Positions 9,903-19,124 are shown, counted from the stretch's first letter. The stretch: 31,667 nt of DNA from Spirogloea muscicola (GCA_009602725.1 WELB01000044.1:779476-811142); one strand, 5' to 3'. Numbers and translations are program-made. Notes: generated by a model from the sequence alone, not told the origin.

Positions 9903-10016
9903 AGAGAAGCTCCTTTCCCAAGAAGAAGCGAAGGCTGTGAAAAGCCAGCCCACGAGAATTTGTCCGTGCTTTTTCGCGCTGGCCTCGCACAGCCCTCGCC
10001 TCCTCTGAAGAGCTTA
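9903..10016. repeat. Two abutting hairpin repeats in opposite orientations
   Basis: The minus copy (9903-9966: GAAGGCTGTGAAAAGCCAGCCC, written here as two halves GAAGGCTGTGAA and AAGCCAGCCC) is followed at once by a plus copy (9966-10016: CGCTGGCCTCGCACAGCCC, then TCGCCTCCTCTGAAGAGCTT). The arms could fold back on each other. Confidence 0.65.
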
Positions 10017-10139
10017 CTCCAAAGAAAGAACAAAGTCTGAAACGAGTCGGAAGGGGTACACCACGCTGCAAAGAAGAAAGAAAGGCTGCTCAAACATGCC
10101 TTTCAGCACCCGCAAGTCGGAAAATTTAGCAGCCGGAAA

Positions 10140-10500
10140 GAAGCGAAGAGCTGGCGAGGGCCCCTCGCCAAGAAACAGCTCTGCCAAAAACGGCGATGGC
10201 TGTGTGGCCAGCCCACATAAAATTGAACAAGGTCTGGAAGGGCCGAACGCGCAGAATGTGAAACTACTCTCCGTGACTCCTGCGGATGGACGCTCAACAA
10301 CCTATAATCTACAAATGCAGATTGGAGACCCAGAGGGCTAAAAAGCGTCGCCCTGTCGAAGTTGGGAGGCAGCAGACAAGACGGGGACTGCCCGCAAGTG
10401 CACGCCAGATGCCAAGGAACGCTGCAGAGAGATGGCAAGGCGCATTGCCCCGCCTGCTGTGCCTGCGACTGCAAAGCCATTTCTCTCCTCCCTAAAATGG
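10140..10500 (-). mobile_element. 5'-truncated LINE: ORF C-terminus, 3' UTR and hairpin tail
   Basis: On the minus strand the peptide MRLAISLQRSLASGVHLRA...AASQLRQGDAF (about 10463-10341) matches the C-terminus of the 22462-24498 ORF. It is followed by a mutated ORF end (CTCCAATCTGCATTTGTAG, then ATTATAGGTTGTTGAG), about 70 bp of UTR, CCTTCCAGACCTTGTTC, and the hairpin GGGCTGGCCACACAGCC with its tail GCAGAGCTGTTTCTTGG. The order ORF end, UTR, hairpin is the same as at 24498 and 25248. Confidence 0.8.
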
Positions 10501-10576
10501 CCTTTCGGGATCGTATGTGATTGCTTGTGGATACGGAGGTCCACCTTGCCGGCTTTTGCACGGTCAATCTGAATCC

Positions 10577-10668
10577 CCTTAGCATTGGGCTCCGTTCGTG
10601 TAGCCCCATCCTCTGCACTCGCCCTTGGCTGAACAGAGGTTGCTTCATATGGCCTCCCTAACTGGGAG
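10577..10668 (+). mobile_element. LINE 3' UTR fragment (B-type)
   Basis: CCCTTAGCATTGGGCTCCG, GTAGCCCCATCCTCTGCACT, a CGCCCTTGGCTGAACAG block and GGCCTCCCT follow the same order as at 11010-11110. The ORF end is missing. Confidence 0.6.
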
Positions 10669-10679
10669 AAAGTGCTCTC

Positions 10680-10742
10680 CAGTAGAGAGTGATGGCTGTG
10701 ATTGGCCAGCCCAGAAAGAGAATGCACAAACTTCGATGGGGC
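10680..10742 (-). repeat. LINE-tail hairpin repeat, minus orientation
   Basis: GTGATGGCTGTGATTGGCCAGCCC followed by GAATGCACAAACTTCG and GGGGCC, read here as separate blocks. The hairpin is intact and the leading block is mutated. Confidence 0.65.
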
Positions 10743-10924
10743 CAGACAGGCGCTGAAGCACATGTATTTGTCTGTCGAATATGTATGTGCTCTCGTGGAG
10801 TAACAGAGTCCCCCTTCCGTTGTAATTTCGTCCTGTTACTTAGCCCCTCTCTGATTAAGGTACTTTGTTCGTTCCACAACAGTGTTCTGACTCTTTTGGC
10901 CTCCATTTTAAATCATGCGCACCT

Positions 10925-11128
10925 CACGCCTTCTTTCCAAGTTAGCCTGTCGAAGTTGTATGTTCTTACTCGTGGGTATGTACGCCGTGGGTAACGTCAC
11001 ACTGTTACCTTAGCCCTCCTTAGAATAGGGCTTCGTTTTTTGGTAACCACTTCTTTGCACTAGCTTTGCCTGAACAGTGTACTGACTTAAATTGGCCTCC
11101 CTTTCATTTCATGCGCACCGCACGCCTT
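10925..11128 (+). mobile_element. 5'-truncated LINE 3' end, fullest B-type UTR
   Basis: AGTTAGCCTGTCGAAG, then CTTACTCGTGGGTATG (the ORF end, reading VLTRGY), CCCTCCTTAGAATAGGGCTT, CTTTGCACTAGCTTTGCCTG, and GGCCTCCCTTTCATTTC with ATGCGCACCGCACGCC. It is the plus-strand counterpart of 5393-5578. A second LINE fragment starts directly after it. Confidence 0.75.
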
Positions 11129-11510
11129 GTACTTTCCTACTACCTGCCGCAATTGACACCTTCGGCTACGTGGGGTCCTCGTTTCATACCCTACTGGAGA
11201 ACATCGCAAGTCTAGAACATGCACGACGTGAGAATATGCGTTCAGCCGAGATGGGAATGCCGGCCTCTCTCGTTTTTGCGAGAACGTCGTATGTCAGCCT
11301 GTTTGCAGCGGGCTCAGGCTCATGCTTTGCACCAGAATGCTGGTCGAGCCTTAGCTGGTGACACAAGGGCTTGCCAACGCGTCCGGTATTCGGGCATCAG
11401 TAAGCGACCTCTATGTGCTGACTCGTGGTTACTGAGCGGGTCAGCTTAGCAGCAGGTGATGTACATCTGTTAATGTGCTGCCTTTGTACTTGGCCTCTCA
11501 GGCCCCCCTT
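11129..11510 (+). pseudogene. LINE fragment (family 2): C-terminus and 3' UTR
   Basis: LLPAAIDTFGYVGSSFHTLL...IASLEHARR matches the 9480-9880 fragment (LLPAAVD...FHTLLQKIANL). After a frameshift, SACLQRAQAHALHQNAGRAL aligns with the SLQRSLAHAVHTRAGRAM block of the other family. The ORF end GACCTCTATGTGCTGACTCG / TGGTTACTGAG is followed by CGGGTCAGCTTAGCAGCAGG, which recurs at 20550. The copy is 5'-truncated and frameshifted. Confidence 0.75.
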
Positions 11511-11547
11511 CACTAATGCAGACTTCATTTCCCCGGATGGAAGAAAG

Positions 11548-11655
11548 GCGAGCGTTGCGCATGAATAAAGAGGAGGCTGAATTCGAGCCTTACAAACTCC
11601 TGGTAACTGGGCAATAAGTTGGCTAAGTGGGTCTCTAGCACCCACGAAAAGCCAC
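11548..11655 (-). mobile_element. LINE 3' UTR fragment, B-type
   Basis: On the minus strand: TTTTCGTGGGTGCTAGAGAC (ORF end), CCACTTAGCCAACTTATTGC, CCAGTTACCAGGAGTTTGTA, AGGCTCGAATT, then ATGCGCAACGCTCGCC. It pairs block for block with 8695-8797. Confidence 0.7.
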
Positions 11656-11699
11656 GGATGTAAGAAATGGTTGCGGCTGCTGATATTACCCACGGATGG

Positions 11700-11977
11700 A
11701 AAGGTCCCCAAAAAGCGAGGGTTCCCCCCGACGCAAGCCGTCGATGGCGGCCCAGTCGATCGGGCGGCTGGCAGGGCCCGGCCGAGTTCCAGGGTTTAAG
11801 ACCCCCGCCCCCACTCCCAACCCTCTCGAACAGCCTCGTCCACCTAGCCGCTGTCCTCCCGCCCGCGGCTTCGCCGCCGTCGCCGCCGCCGCCGCCGCCG
11901 CCGAAGGCCTCGCCTCCGGCAACGGCGTTGCACTCGTGAGCGTAGCGTCAACCGCGGCGTCTGTGCGGGGCGCGCTA

Positions 11978-12012
<35 letters not shown>

Positions 12013-12069
12013 CGNGTAGCGTCAACCGCGGCGCCTGTGCGGGGCGCGCTCGCGGCGGCGGCGGCGGCC
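11700..12069 (+). promoter_or_regulatory. GC-rich upstream region of RPS19 with duplicated segment and N
   Basis: A pyrimidine-rich then CCG/GGC-rich upstream region. GTAGCGTCAACCGCGGCG starts at 11942 and again at 12016, with the following bases also duplicated (two or three mismatches in about 45). A single N at 12015 sits exactly between the copies, so this may be an assembly join of overlapping or allelic ends rather than a true tandem repeat. Confidence 0.6.
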
Positions 12070-13409
12070 ATGGCGGCGGCCGCCAAGACGGTGAAGGACG
12101 TGCCGTCGCACGACTTCGTGCGCGCCTACGCCGCGCATCTGAAGCGCACCGGCAAGGTGGGAGCGCGCGCCGTGCCTATGGAGCTCAATGGCGGCGGCGG
12201 CGGTCGCTCACCGCAAGCTCTGCAGCCGCCCTGGCTGCTGTCAGTGGGGCAGCCAGATTGTGCATTGCACTCCTTATGGGCTGCCTTCCTCGAGCGTATG
12301 GAAGCGGTAGCCGGTCCCGGTCCGCCATGGAGCTTGGTTGAGATGCAAGAGGATGCTGTTGGCAGCTGCGGTTCCACTCGGCTGACACCGTGTACTATTC
12401 GCCGCACTGGGGGCAGATTGAGGTGCCGTCATGGGGCGACCTGGTGAAGACCGCTGCCTTCAAGGAGCTCGCCCCGTACGACGCGGACTGGTTCTACATT
12501 CGCGCCGGTGAGCCGCAAATGCACGCCTTTCTGTGTGCGCTGCTTAAGGCGACGTCCTTGCCATCTTTCTTTCATGCAGCAGTACTGGCGTCGCCACATC
12601 TGCGAGCCTTCCAGCCGTTGCTGCAGCCACTAGTTGCCAACGATGCTCGTCGTGGTACGTGCAGCCTCCATGGCGAGGAAGATTTACCTTCGGCAGGGGA
12701 TTGGCGTGGGCGCCTTCAAGAAGATATACGGTACATGCTCGCTGCTTGGCAGTGCTCTTTATTGGTATTATGCTTACGAGGGGCGCTCTTGGTGTTGTCA
12801 TGCGGTACATGCGCGCATGGTACCGCTTGCACTGCTGTTCATTGCATCTATACCCATGAGGCGCTGTTGTTGCTTCACCGATGCTAGCAAACCTGATGAC
12901 GATGGATGTAAGCGAGAATGGTCATGGTAGTCAGGACTAGATTTTTTGGGAGGAGAATGTTAGGGGCTCTATGTTTTTAGACTCCTATTCACACACCCTA
13001 TTTATCGTTATCTATGGTGCAGGTGGGCGGAAGAGGAGAGGTAGCAAGCCTTCACACTTTGCCAAGAGCAGTGGTTCCATAGCTCGGCATGTGCTGCAGC
13101 AGCTGGAGCGAATCAAGATCGTGGAGTTGGATACCAAGGGGTGAGTGGTTTGTCAAGCACGCGGGTTTGTCAAGTTGCTAGACAAGTGTGAAGCTCCTGT
13201 ATGGCTGCCAAAGGCCCTGTGTGATCATGCACACTGTTTCTGCTGGTTGCATCATTGAGATCCAAATGCTTGTCTGTGGCAGTGGACGGAGAATCACATC
13301 GGATGGTCAGCGTGATCTTGACCGCATCGCCGGTCGTGTCACAGTCCCCCCTGCAAACTGGGGCACCACAGTTCCTACCTCAGACGCTCCTCCTCCGGCT
13401 GAGTCATAG
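12070..13409 (+). CDS. RPS19: Cytosolic small-subunit ribosomal protein eS19 (RPS19), five exons
   Basis: Exons: 12070-12156, 12417-12507, 12665-12730, 13023-13140, 13283-13409. All introns are GT-AG with consistent phases, giving 162 aa. The protein follows the family throughout: [20 protein letters not shown], then [77 protein letters not shown] and [19 protein letters not shown]. eS19 is a eukaryotic/archaeal protein of the 40S head, needed for late 18S rRNA maturation. The start is the ATG with a short MAAAA extension before KTVKDVP. The C-terminal tail ([11 protein letters not shown]...APPPAES) is somewhat longer than in animal eS19. Introns are 142-292 nt. No defect is seen; the gene should be constitutively expressed. 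Confidence 0.97.
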
Positions 13410-14020
13410 GGTAGCACTTGGTTATGCAAGTGAGGATAGCAGGTCACGGAGAAATATCAGCCTCAAATGCAGCAGCTTTGGCCTGCTCGACTATATTCAC
13501 AACCACTATGTGCGCACGTCAGTCAATGCCGTGCATGAATTCCTGTTGCCTGTCCTTTGCAGTAGTCCCCCTTTTGAAGTATGGATTGGCTGTTGGACAA
13601 TTGTGTCCTCAGCCACTGTGCTCAGTGGGGGCGATCGCAGCGCTGGTCATTAGCATTGGGTGATGGGTAGCTGTCCTACTATCAACTTTGTGGTTTGTGA
13701 AACAGGGTGCAAAGCTAGACAAGGGCTCTTTTCACCTGCATTGAGTGATGCAACCATTCTGCATACTGCTGGTGCGCAGATTCTCACCAGTAAACAATGC
13801 TCTGCACCTTGAAGTTGCAAACCATGACTGATACCGCCCATTGTAGCGCACTGCTCAGCACCAGTTACTTGAGAGCAACTTCAGCCTTCTATGAGGTGCC
13901 TTTCCTTATGTGAAAGGGCATGCGTAACATGCAATAAGGCTCGGTAGCTCCTCCATGTTGCCAACTTCAGATAGCTGTATTTAAGTAGTGGATCTGCGTT
14001 CTGCTCCTGTACACTGGCTT
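13410..14020. other. Region downstream of RPS19, no gene recognised
   Basis: It includes the RPS19 3' UTR. A frame open to 13653 has no recognisable similarity. Confidence 0.25.
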
Positions 14021-14023
14021 GCT

Positions 14024-14068
14024 CTGGCCTTCCTTTCATTTCATGCGCACCAAGCGCCTACTATTCTA
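14024..14068 (+). repeat. B-type LINE UTR block (short copy)
   Basis: GGCCTTCCTTTCATTTC then ATGCGCACCAAGCGCC matches the end of the B-type UTRs at 11093 and 8060. Nothing else of the element is seen. Confidence 0.55.
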
Positions 14069-14069
14069 C

Positions 14070-15280
14070 TTCTGTGTGCACTTGTACTACACTTATACCT
14101 GAGTGTAAGGATCTAAGGTGGTCTCTCAGTGGCAGGGACATCACTTGGTCCCAAGTTACTGGATCTGGGCCTTGCCCATCCAAGAACAAGAGCTACTATT
14201 ACCAGGGGATGACATGGAGGTAGCATCACAGCAAGCTCGGCAAAATGCTAGACGAGTTTTCAAGTCGAAGAAAAGCTACCTGAAGACTCGACCTTCAATG
14301 AGGAGCACGACCGGCCAGAACGTGAGGCGGAAGGTTAGCTCAGCAGCCTTGATCGCCACGCTGGTCAAACAAAGCGCCACCAGTATACATTGCACCGTGA
14401 AGACCAGCAGAAGTGGTTGACCTTTCGACTTGCCAGGTGCTGCCTCTGCAGCCTGCCACCTTGGCGGCAGCTCCTCGGCCCTGCTCGGAGGTGTACTGGC
14501 CTCCACCTCTTGCCAAGGATGTCTGTCAGACCCACCAGCAGACCCAGCGCAGTCTCCTCGCCAATCCTCGTAGAAGCTCTTTGCAGACCTTGGCGGCTGC
14601 AGCTGGTCGGTGAAGACCATTACGACGCCGTCAATACCTGGCAATGCGCGTTTGGTAACATCACCTTCCTCAAAGGTGGAGGTAGCAGCCTGCAACTGTG
14701 GCCTAAAGTTGCCCGCTTCGGAAGTATGTGTCGTTTCGGCCTACTGCAACCGGCAATGTTTGGGACTTGGTTTCTGTCTCCTCGCCCAGCGGGGCAGCGG
14801 AGAAGCTCCGTCGCAAGAGTATGCCTGGTGGCTCCAGCGGATGCAGGAAAGAGCTCGCTGCGCTCGTGAAACTTGGGCTAGAGCTCCAGTCGTCAGTGCA
14901 TGCCCTGCTCGTCGTGCATGACGAGGCAGCATAGGTGGAGATGCCCGCACTGGCTGCAGCACCTGCACGAGGCAGAGCAGCGCTCCGTCAGCTCCCAGCC
15001 TTCGTCTGCGCCAGCGCTTCTGGGCAGCCGGCTCTGGTGCACAGAGCCGTCATCACTCCGTAGAATAACCGAGCCAAGCGCCGCACAGAGCCCACGAGGC
15101 CCACGTAAGGCACGCCCGCCACACACACATTGTCCAGCGGGAGCCGTGTGCAGTTACAGGACTGCAGTGCATTTGTGGCACCCATGCGGCGCCGGAGCCG
15201 AGACAGCTGTAAGCTCCCGTAGAGGGCCGCCGCTCATGGCTGAAGTTTGAGCCACGCAGCCGCCACAGGGATGGCGGCGA
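14070..15280. other. Unassigned 1.2-kb region with open frames on both strands
   Basis: Candidate coding pieces overlap: a plus frame containing ACNCGLKLPASEVCVVSAYC (a weak MYND-finger resemblance, 14670-14760) and a minus frame (14695-14276) with two hydrophobic stretches near its end. Neither has an ATG start plus splice support, so no gene is called. An unrecognised lineage-specific gene cannot be excluded. Confidence 0.3.
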
Positions 15281-15284
15281 CACT

Positions 15285-15600
15285 GGGCAGGGACCCTAAA
15301 CCCCGAAGCCTAAACCCAAATCGGCTCTCCCGGCGGGCGCCCACAGTGCGGGTCGGCGGCGCGGCGGCCCACCGGCGTCGTCGAGGGCGCCGCCGCTGGC
15401 GTCGTCGCGGAGCAGCAGCGCCCGGAGGCCGATCCCCGTCTGCGCCTCGGGACCCCAGCGGCCCCGCCTGGCGCCGCTTCCCGTGGTGGCGGCGGCGGTG
15501 GAGGTGTCGAGGCTGCGCCAGCGCGGGATGGGCATCCCGCGCGGCGCCGAGCGGCGGCGGTGGCCTGGCCGGCGGCGGCGGTTAGGGACTGCGGCTGCTA
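15285..15600. other. GC-rich block with degenerate telomere-like units at its left edge
   Basis: ACCCTAAACCCCGAAGCC followed by TAAACCC at 15292-15318 resembles two or three degenerate CCCTAAA units (the plant/Chlorella-type telomere repeat). The rest is CG/GGC-rich without a recognisable gene. Confidence 0.35.
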
Positions 15601-15700
15601 AAGTTGGAAGAGCGGCTGTAGAAGCCAGCCAGGTGCATAGAGACAGAAAGGCTGCGGCTGCTGATACAAAACGAGCGACTGTGAAAGCCAGCCAGATGCA
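15601..15700 (-). repeat. Two partial hairpin repeats
   Basis: GGCTGTAGAAGCCAGCC (about 15613) and GACTGTGAAAGCCAGCC (about 15678) match the hairpin core, each preceded by the GAAAG or GAAGAGC tail remnant. Between them lies GCGGCTGCTGATAC, which also occurs near 3955 and 11669. Confidence 0.5.
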
Positions 15701-15856
15701 TATAGGTGTTCATGACGGAGACGGTGATTATGACCATGTTAGCGGAGCCCCAGGCTCGGCAGACGAGAGGGCGGGCCCCGGGGTCGGCCCGACTCGACCT
15801 GTCGGTGTGCGGCCGACATGTGTGCCCCTCCGATCCGCCCGGTCTCGAGAAGAAAA

Positions 15857-15920
15857 GTGGCTCTCCCGAAGGGGCAAGGGCTGTGAACAGCAAGCCCGAG
15901 AGGCACTGACAAGGTCCGTC
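15857..15920 (-). repeat. LINE-tail hairpin repeat, minus orientation
   Basis: AGTGGCTCTCCCGAAGGGGC, AAGGGCTGTGAACAGCAAGCCC (given in two parts: AAGGGCTGTGAA and CAGCAAGCCC), then TGACAAGGTCC. Complete apart from point changes. Confidence 0.7.
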
Positions 15921-15936
15921 GACCGCCGCTTAATCA

Positions 15937-16145
15937 TGTCAATATGCCTCAGACAGCTGATCTGGCTTGACACATGTAATTCTCTGCGGCTCAATCAGAC
16001 AGTTTTGGGTGTGTATCGAGCCGGGGAAGGCGGACATCTTCCAGACCGAGGTCGAGGCGACAGCTCATCAATCTCGCTCATCAAACTCGGACGACAACAA
16101 GAACAAAGCGACTACAAGGGCCAAAGTCCACGCACGACGCCGACC
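15937..16145 (+). repeat. Dispersed repeat R3, copy 1
   Basis: It shares ordered blocks with 26952-27155: CTGGCTTGACAC, CTGCGGCT, TGGGTGTG, TCGAGCC, TCGAGGCGAC-GCTCATCA, then AGCGACTACAAGGGCCAAAG and CCACGCACGAC. It may be part of an LTR element, since the frame GTEVEATAH-like / SEIEATAHHM is partly kept, but I cannot assign it. Confidence 0.65.
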
Positions 16146-16284
16146 GACAGAAGACCGTTCGAAGCGCAACGAGGGAAGCCCCATCTGAAGGCACCTCAAC
16201 CACCCACAATTACCGAGAAGGTGGGCTCCACAGAAGCGGTGGCGCGGAGATCGTGGAAACGTAGCAAGCACGGCCAGGTCAACT

Positions 16285-16350
16285 GGTGGCTGGGAGAGGC
16301 CAGCCCAAAGGAATGGACAACGTCTGAAGGAGCCGGAGTGCTAAGGATCC
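16285..16350 (-). repeat. LINE-tail hairpin repeat, minus orientation
   Basis: GGCTGGGAGAGGCCAGCCC, AAAGGAATGGACAACGTC, then TGAAGGAGCCGG: a complete leading block in reverse. It faces the plus copy at 16380-16492. Confidence 0.75.
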
Positions 16351-16379
16351 AGCCCCTATCCTCAATGAGCGAGCCCTTC

Positions 16380-16492
16380 CTTTGGACCTTGTTCAACCGT
16401 CTTGGGCTTTTCCTTCACTGCTACCTCTGTCAATTCTTTTCGGGCTGGCTTTTCACAGCCCTTGTCCCCATTGGGAGAGCCACTCATCTTCA
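16380..16492 (+). repeat. LINE-tail hairpin repeat, plus, with partial second leader
   Basis: TTTGGACCTTGTTCAACC begins a degenerate unit. A good unit follows: TGTCAATTCTTTTCGGGCTG, GCTTTTCACAGCCC, TTGTCCCCATTGGGAGAGCC, ACTC. Confidence 0.75.
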
Positions 16493-16822
16493 CTGCTACC
16501 ACGTTATATAAGGGAACGGCGTGGTGGAGCCCACTGCCGTGGTCGGATCGGCCACGGGGTCTGGTGATTGGGCCAAGAAGGGCCGGCTAACCGCCTTAGT
16601 CAACGGCCGTACCTGGCCTATCAGGCAGCGCTAGGATCTCGCCGGTCACGGCGATACCGGCCCAAAGCGGGGCGAGCGGCCCCTGCCAAGCGAACACTCA
16701 TGCCGCGCCTGCGCCTGCGCTCACCCGCGCCTGCGTCCGCGCCCACGCCCAGAGACCGGGGAGCCCAGCGCACACGGCGTGCGCAGCTACTCTGCCTTGG
16801 GCTGCGGGCTTCATGAGCTCTC

Positions 16823-17059
16823 TGTAAGTGCTATGGCTGCGCCCAACGTGAAACAGCTACGAAGTTGCTGACCCTCAGTCGAGTCACCGCCTCCTGGTGG
16901 TGCCTCAGGGTAAACGTTCGCTGCGCTGTGTGCGCGTGTTTGTGCTGTATACGCTGGCTTTCCACTCTTGTAGAAGGGTTTGTCTCAGAAAGCTTCGATG
17001 TCCGAACCTTAAACAGGATGCTCTGAGCCTGACTGTGTGTACATGGATTGCTTCTTACA
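16823..17059 (+). repeat. LTR of the plus gypsy-like copy
   Basis: It starts TGTAAGTGCTATGG and ends GCTTCTTACA. The homologous LTR of the inverted copy starts TGTGAGTGCTAGTGG and ends CGGGTCATTACA. Similarity extends slightly upstream of the TGT, so the left boundary could lie some 20 bp earlier. Confidence 0.65.
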
Positions 17060-17060
17060 T

Positions 17061-17072
17061 TGGTCTCAGAGG
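17061..17072 (+). other. Primer-binding-site-like sequence
   Basis: TGGTCTCAGAGG begins one base after the LTR's terminal TTACA. It matches the initiator-Met tRNA PBS used by many Ty3/gypsy elements (TGGTATCAGAGC) at 10 of 12 positions. In the inverted copy the site is decayed. Confidence 0.55.
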
Positions 17073-17508
17073 AATTCTTGCATCTAGCCAGACTCGTGGA
17101 GATTTTGTCTTACGGCTGATAGTGCAAGGATCTTCCTGAGGTTTGGACTTATTTTATTCTCTTTCGAGTGGAAACGTTTGCAGACTGAAAGTGGAGCTGT
17201 GATCGGCGACGAGGCACATGCGCCGCCCTTTCGCCTTGACATCCACGCACCTTGCCGATGCACGGAGGTGAAACCGGTCGCCGTTGGGCGGCAAATCTTG
17301 GCTGTACGCCAGGGGCTGGTCAGTGTTCCAGCCCTGGTCCCTCCTCCTTGCTGCTTGTACAGCTTATGGTCAGGGGGTATGGCACACGTGCTGTCGAGTT
17401 TGCTTGTTGGTCTGGGGCACTGGTCCTTCTCAGAATTATCTTGCCAGTAAGGATCCGCGATATGTTTGCCGCCTCTGACTTGATCCGCCAATTTGTGGTG
17501 CATAAGTC

Positions 17509-18362
17509 ATGGAGTCGCCGAACTCCAGTACTTGACCTACCCCTCCTCCACCAGAGGCTCTGGCGGTACAATGTCCCGAGGTCGGGGAGCTCGTCGACGA
17601 TCTGGCCGAAGTACCGGCGCCAAGCTCAGATGGCCTGACCTCCGACGACTCTGGGCGCACTACGCGCCTCCTGGAGCTTCATGAGGCCGCGGTCCCGCAT
17701 GGGGACTTGGCAGTAGCCTCCTTCACGGGAGCGCTGTTGGAGTAAGTATGGACGCTCCTCGCTTGTTTGTGCAAGAGCGAGCGTCGTTTCTGCAAACTGA
17801 AGGCCAGTGTACATAAGTCACAGGTGGGGCGTGCCCGGCCCGCCTCTCCGGCCAAGTTCAATGGGCAATCTTTCAAAGGCGGCCACTCGCCTGGCTGGCG
17901 GAGATCTTGGCATGGTTCGTGCAATGTGGCACGGGCGCGCAACATCGGGTCTTGCTGCAACTTACCAATTCAGAGATCCCGCCTAGTGGTGGGACAGTGT
18001 CAAGGAGTCCTCCACCCCAGGGATCTGTAACGAGTGAGACTTCTTTGTGCGATCGTTGTCGAGCATGTCGGCGAGGTGCACGCCGAGTTGAACCCTAAAC
18101 CCAAGCCCGAACGAGTTAGATGTGATTGGTAAGCGCAACATCGATTTGAGGACTTTGTCCGCCACTTCCTTATGCTGCTCTCAAGACTCAACTCCAGGCT
18201 GATGGACAACGCGGACTAATGTCAACGATTCAACGCTGGAATTTCGGAGCATGTGGCTTTGTTAGCTCAATTGTCGCGCCTGCTTGATGAGACGCTCCAG
18301 CGTGTCCACTGGCTTGAAGGTGACAGCATCCAAACTGCTGGTTTGAAGGTGACCGCATCCAA
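17509..18362 (+). pseudogene. Decayed gag of the plus gypsy-like copy
   Basis: The ATG at 17509 opens MESPNSST, then an in-frame TGA. The frame resumes with DDLAEVPAPSSDGLTSDD and LLELHEAA and stops again near 17743. Farther on, in other frames, come LAWLAEILAWFVQCGTGAQH and the capsid-type block DFVRHF-like / LMLLSRLNS / MDNADY / QRFNAGISEHVALLAQL. The pattern (F.G..-W-L-x-x-I-x-x-W-F, then a Y/F-x-x-x-F-x-x-L-x-x-L block) is that of retrotransposon gag. Stops and frameshifts make it non-functional. It lacks a zinc knuckle because it ends before one. Confidence 0.75.
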
Positions 18363-19124
18363 TTGAGCTGGCAGAGCCACATGCACCAGACGACCCGCTT
18401 TGAACCGCTGATACTGGTCCGCGTTGTCCATTGGCCTCCTGCAATTGAGCTTCGACAGCAGCATGTGGAAGCGGCGGATGTAGTCATCAAAATCTTTGTT
18501 GCGCATCCGTTTCACATCTGATTCGTGGCGGGCGTTCAACTCGGCGTGCACTTCGCAGTACATGCTCAACAACGATCGTATGACGAAGTCCCATTGATTG
18601 TAGATCCCCGGGTGGAGGACTCCTTACATTGTCTCACCATTGTGCAGGATCACTGGAGAGGTATATGGCTGCAAGACCCACTCGGTGTTGCGCGCCCGTG
18701 CCGCGTTGCACGAACCAAGCCAATATCTTCGCTAGCCAGGCATTGAGGCCGCCTTTGAAGGTCTATTCGCTGAACTTGGCCAGAGGGGCGGGCCGGGCAC
18801 GCCCCAGCTGCGATTTCCGTACTTTGGCCTTGAGTTTGCGGGTCCGACGCTCGTCCTTGCATATACGGGCGATGAGTGTCTGTGCTTCCTCCAGAAGCGC
18901 TCCCATGAAGGAGGCAATTAACGGGTCCCTACTGGGACTGCGGCCTCATGGAGCTCCAGCAGGCGTGCGGTGCGCTGCGCGTCGTCGGAGGTCAGGCCAT
19001 CCGCACTTGGCGCCTGGAGTTCCGCCAGATCGTTGGCGAGCTCCTCGACCTCAAGAGGTGGTACTGCCGGTGGAGGAGGGCTAGGGCACGTACTGGAGTC
19101 CGGCGACTCCTTGCCTGACTCCAT
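18272..19124 (-). pseudogene. Decayed gag of the minus gypsy-like copy
   Basis: The start ATG at 19124 opens MESGKESPDSST, a PPPP stretch and ANDLAELQAPSADGLTSDD, then stops near 18918. After a frame change come IARICKDERRTRKLKAKVRK-like residues. Further on the frame gives CEVHAELNARHESDVKRM, DFDDYIRRFHMLLSKLN and MDNADQYQRFKAG, the typical capsid C-terminal region of Ty3/gypsy gag. From about 18362 the frame runs into the antisense of the other copy. Different lesions from the plus copy suggest independent decay. Confidence 0.75.
18312..18362 (+). repeat. Short tandem repeat at the foldback centre
   Basis: CTTGAAGGTGACAGCATCCAA and TTTGAAGGTGACCGCATCCAA-like units stand almost side by side (near 18313 and 18342), just before the two gag copies meet tail to tail. 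Confidence 0.6.

Larger units (their letters stand above)
16823..18362 (+). mobile_element. Ty3/gypsy-like retrotransposon, plus copy, truncated after gag
   Basis: Order: LTR-like segment (16823-17059, TGT...ACA ends), PBS-like site, a leader of about 450 bp, a decayed gag, and then an abrupt end where an inverted second copy begins. No protease, reverse transcriptase, RNase H or integrase is present. The element aligns along its length with the reverse complement of 18363-19878, with clear divergence. Confidence 0.75.

Noticed and set aside
14276-14695. Minus-strand frame with two hydrophobic stretches
   Set aside because: No ATG at its beginning, no splice-supported extension, and it overlaps competing plus-strand frames.
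14660-14770. Possible MYND zinc finger (CNCG...YCNRQC)
   Set aside because: The central CxxC pair is missing and no supporting exon structure was found.
15483-16511. 342-codon open frame on the plus strand
   Set aside because: It passes through a GC-rich block, hairpin repeats and R3. No coherent protein family is seen.
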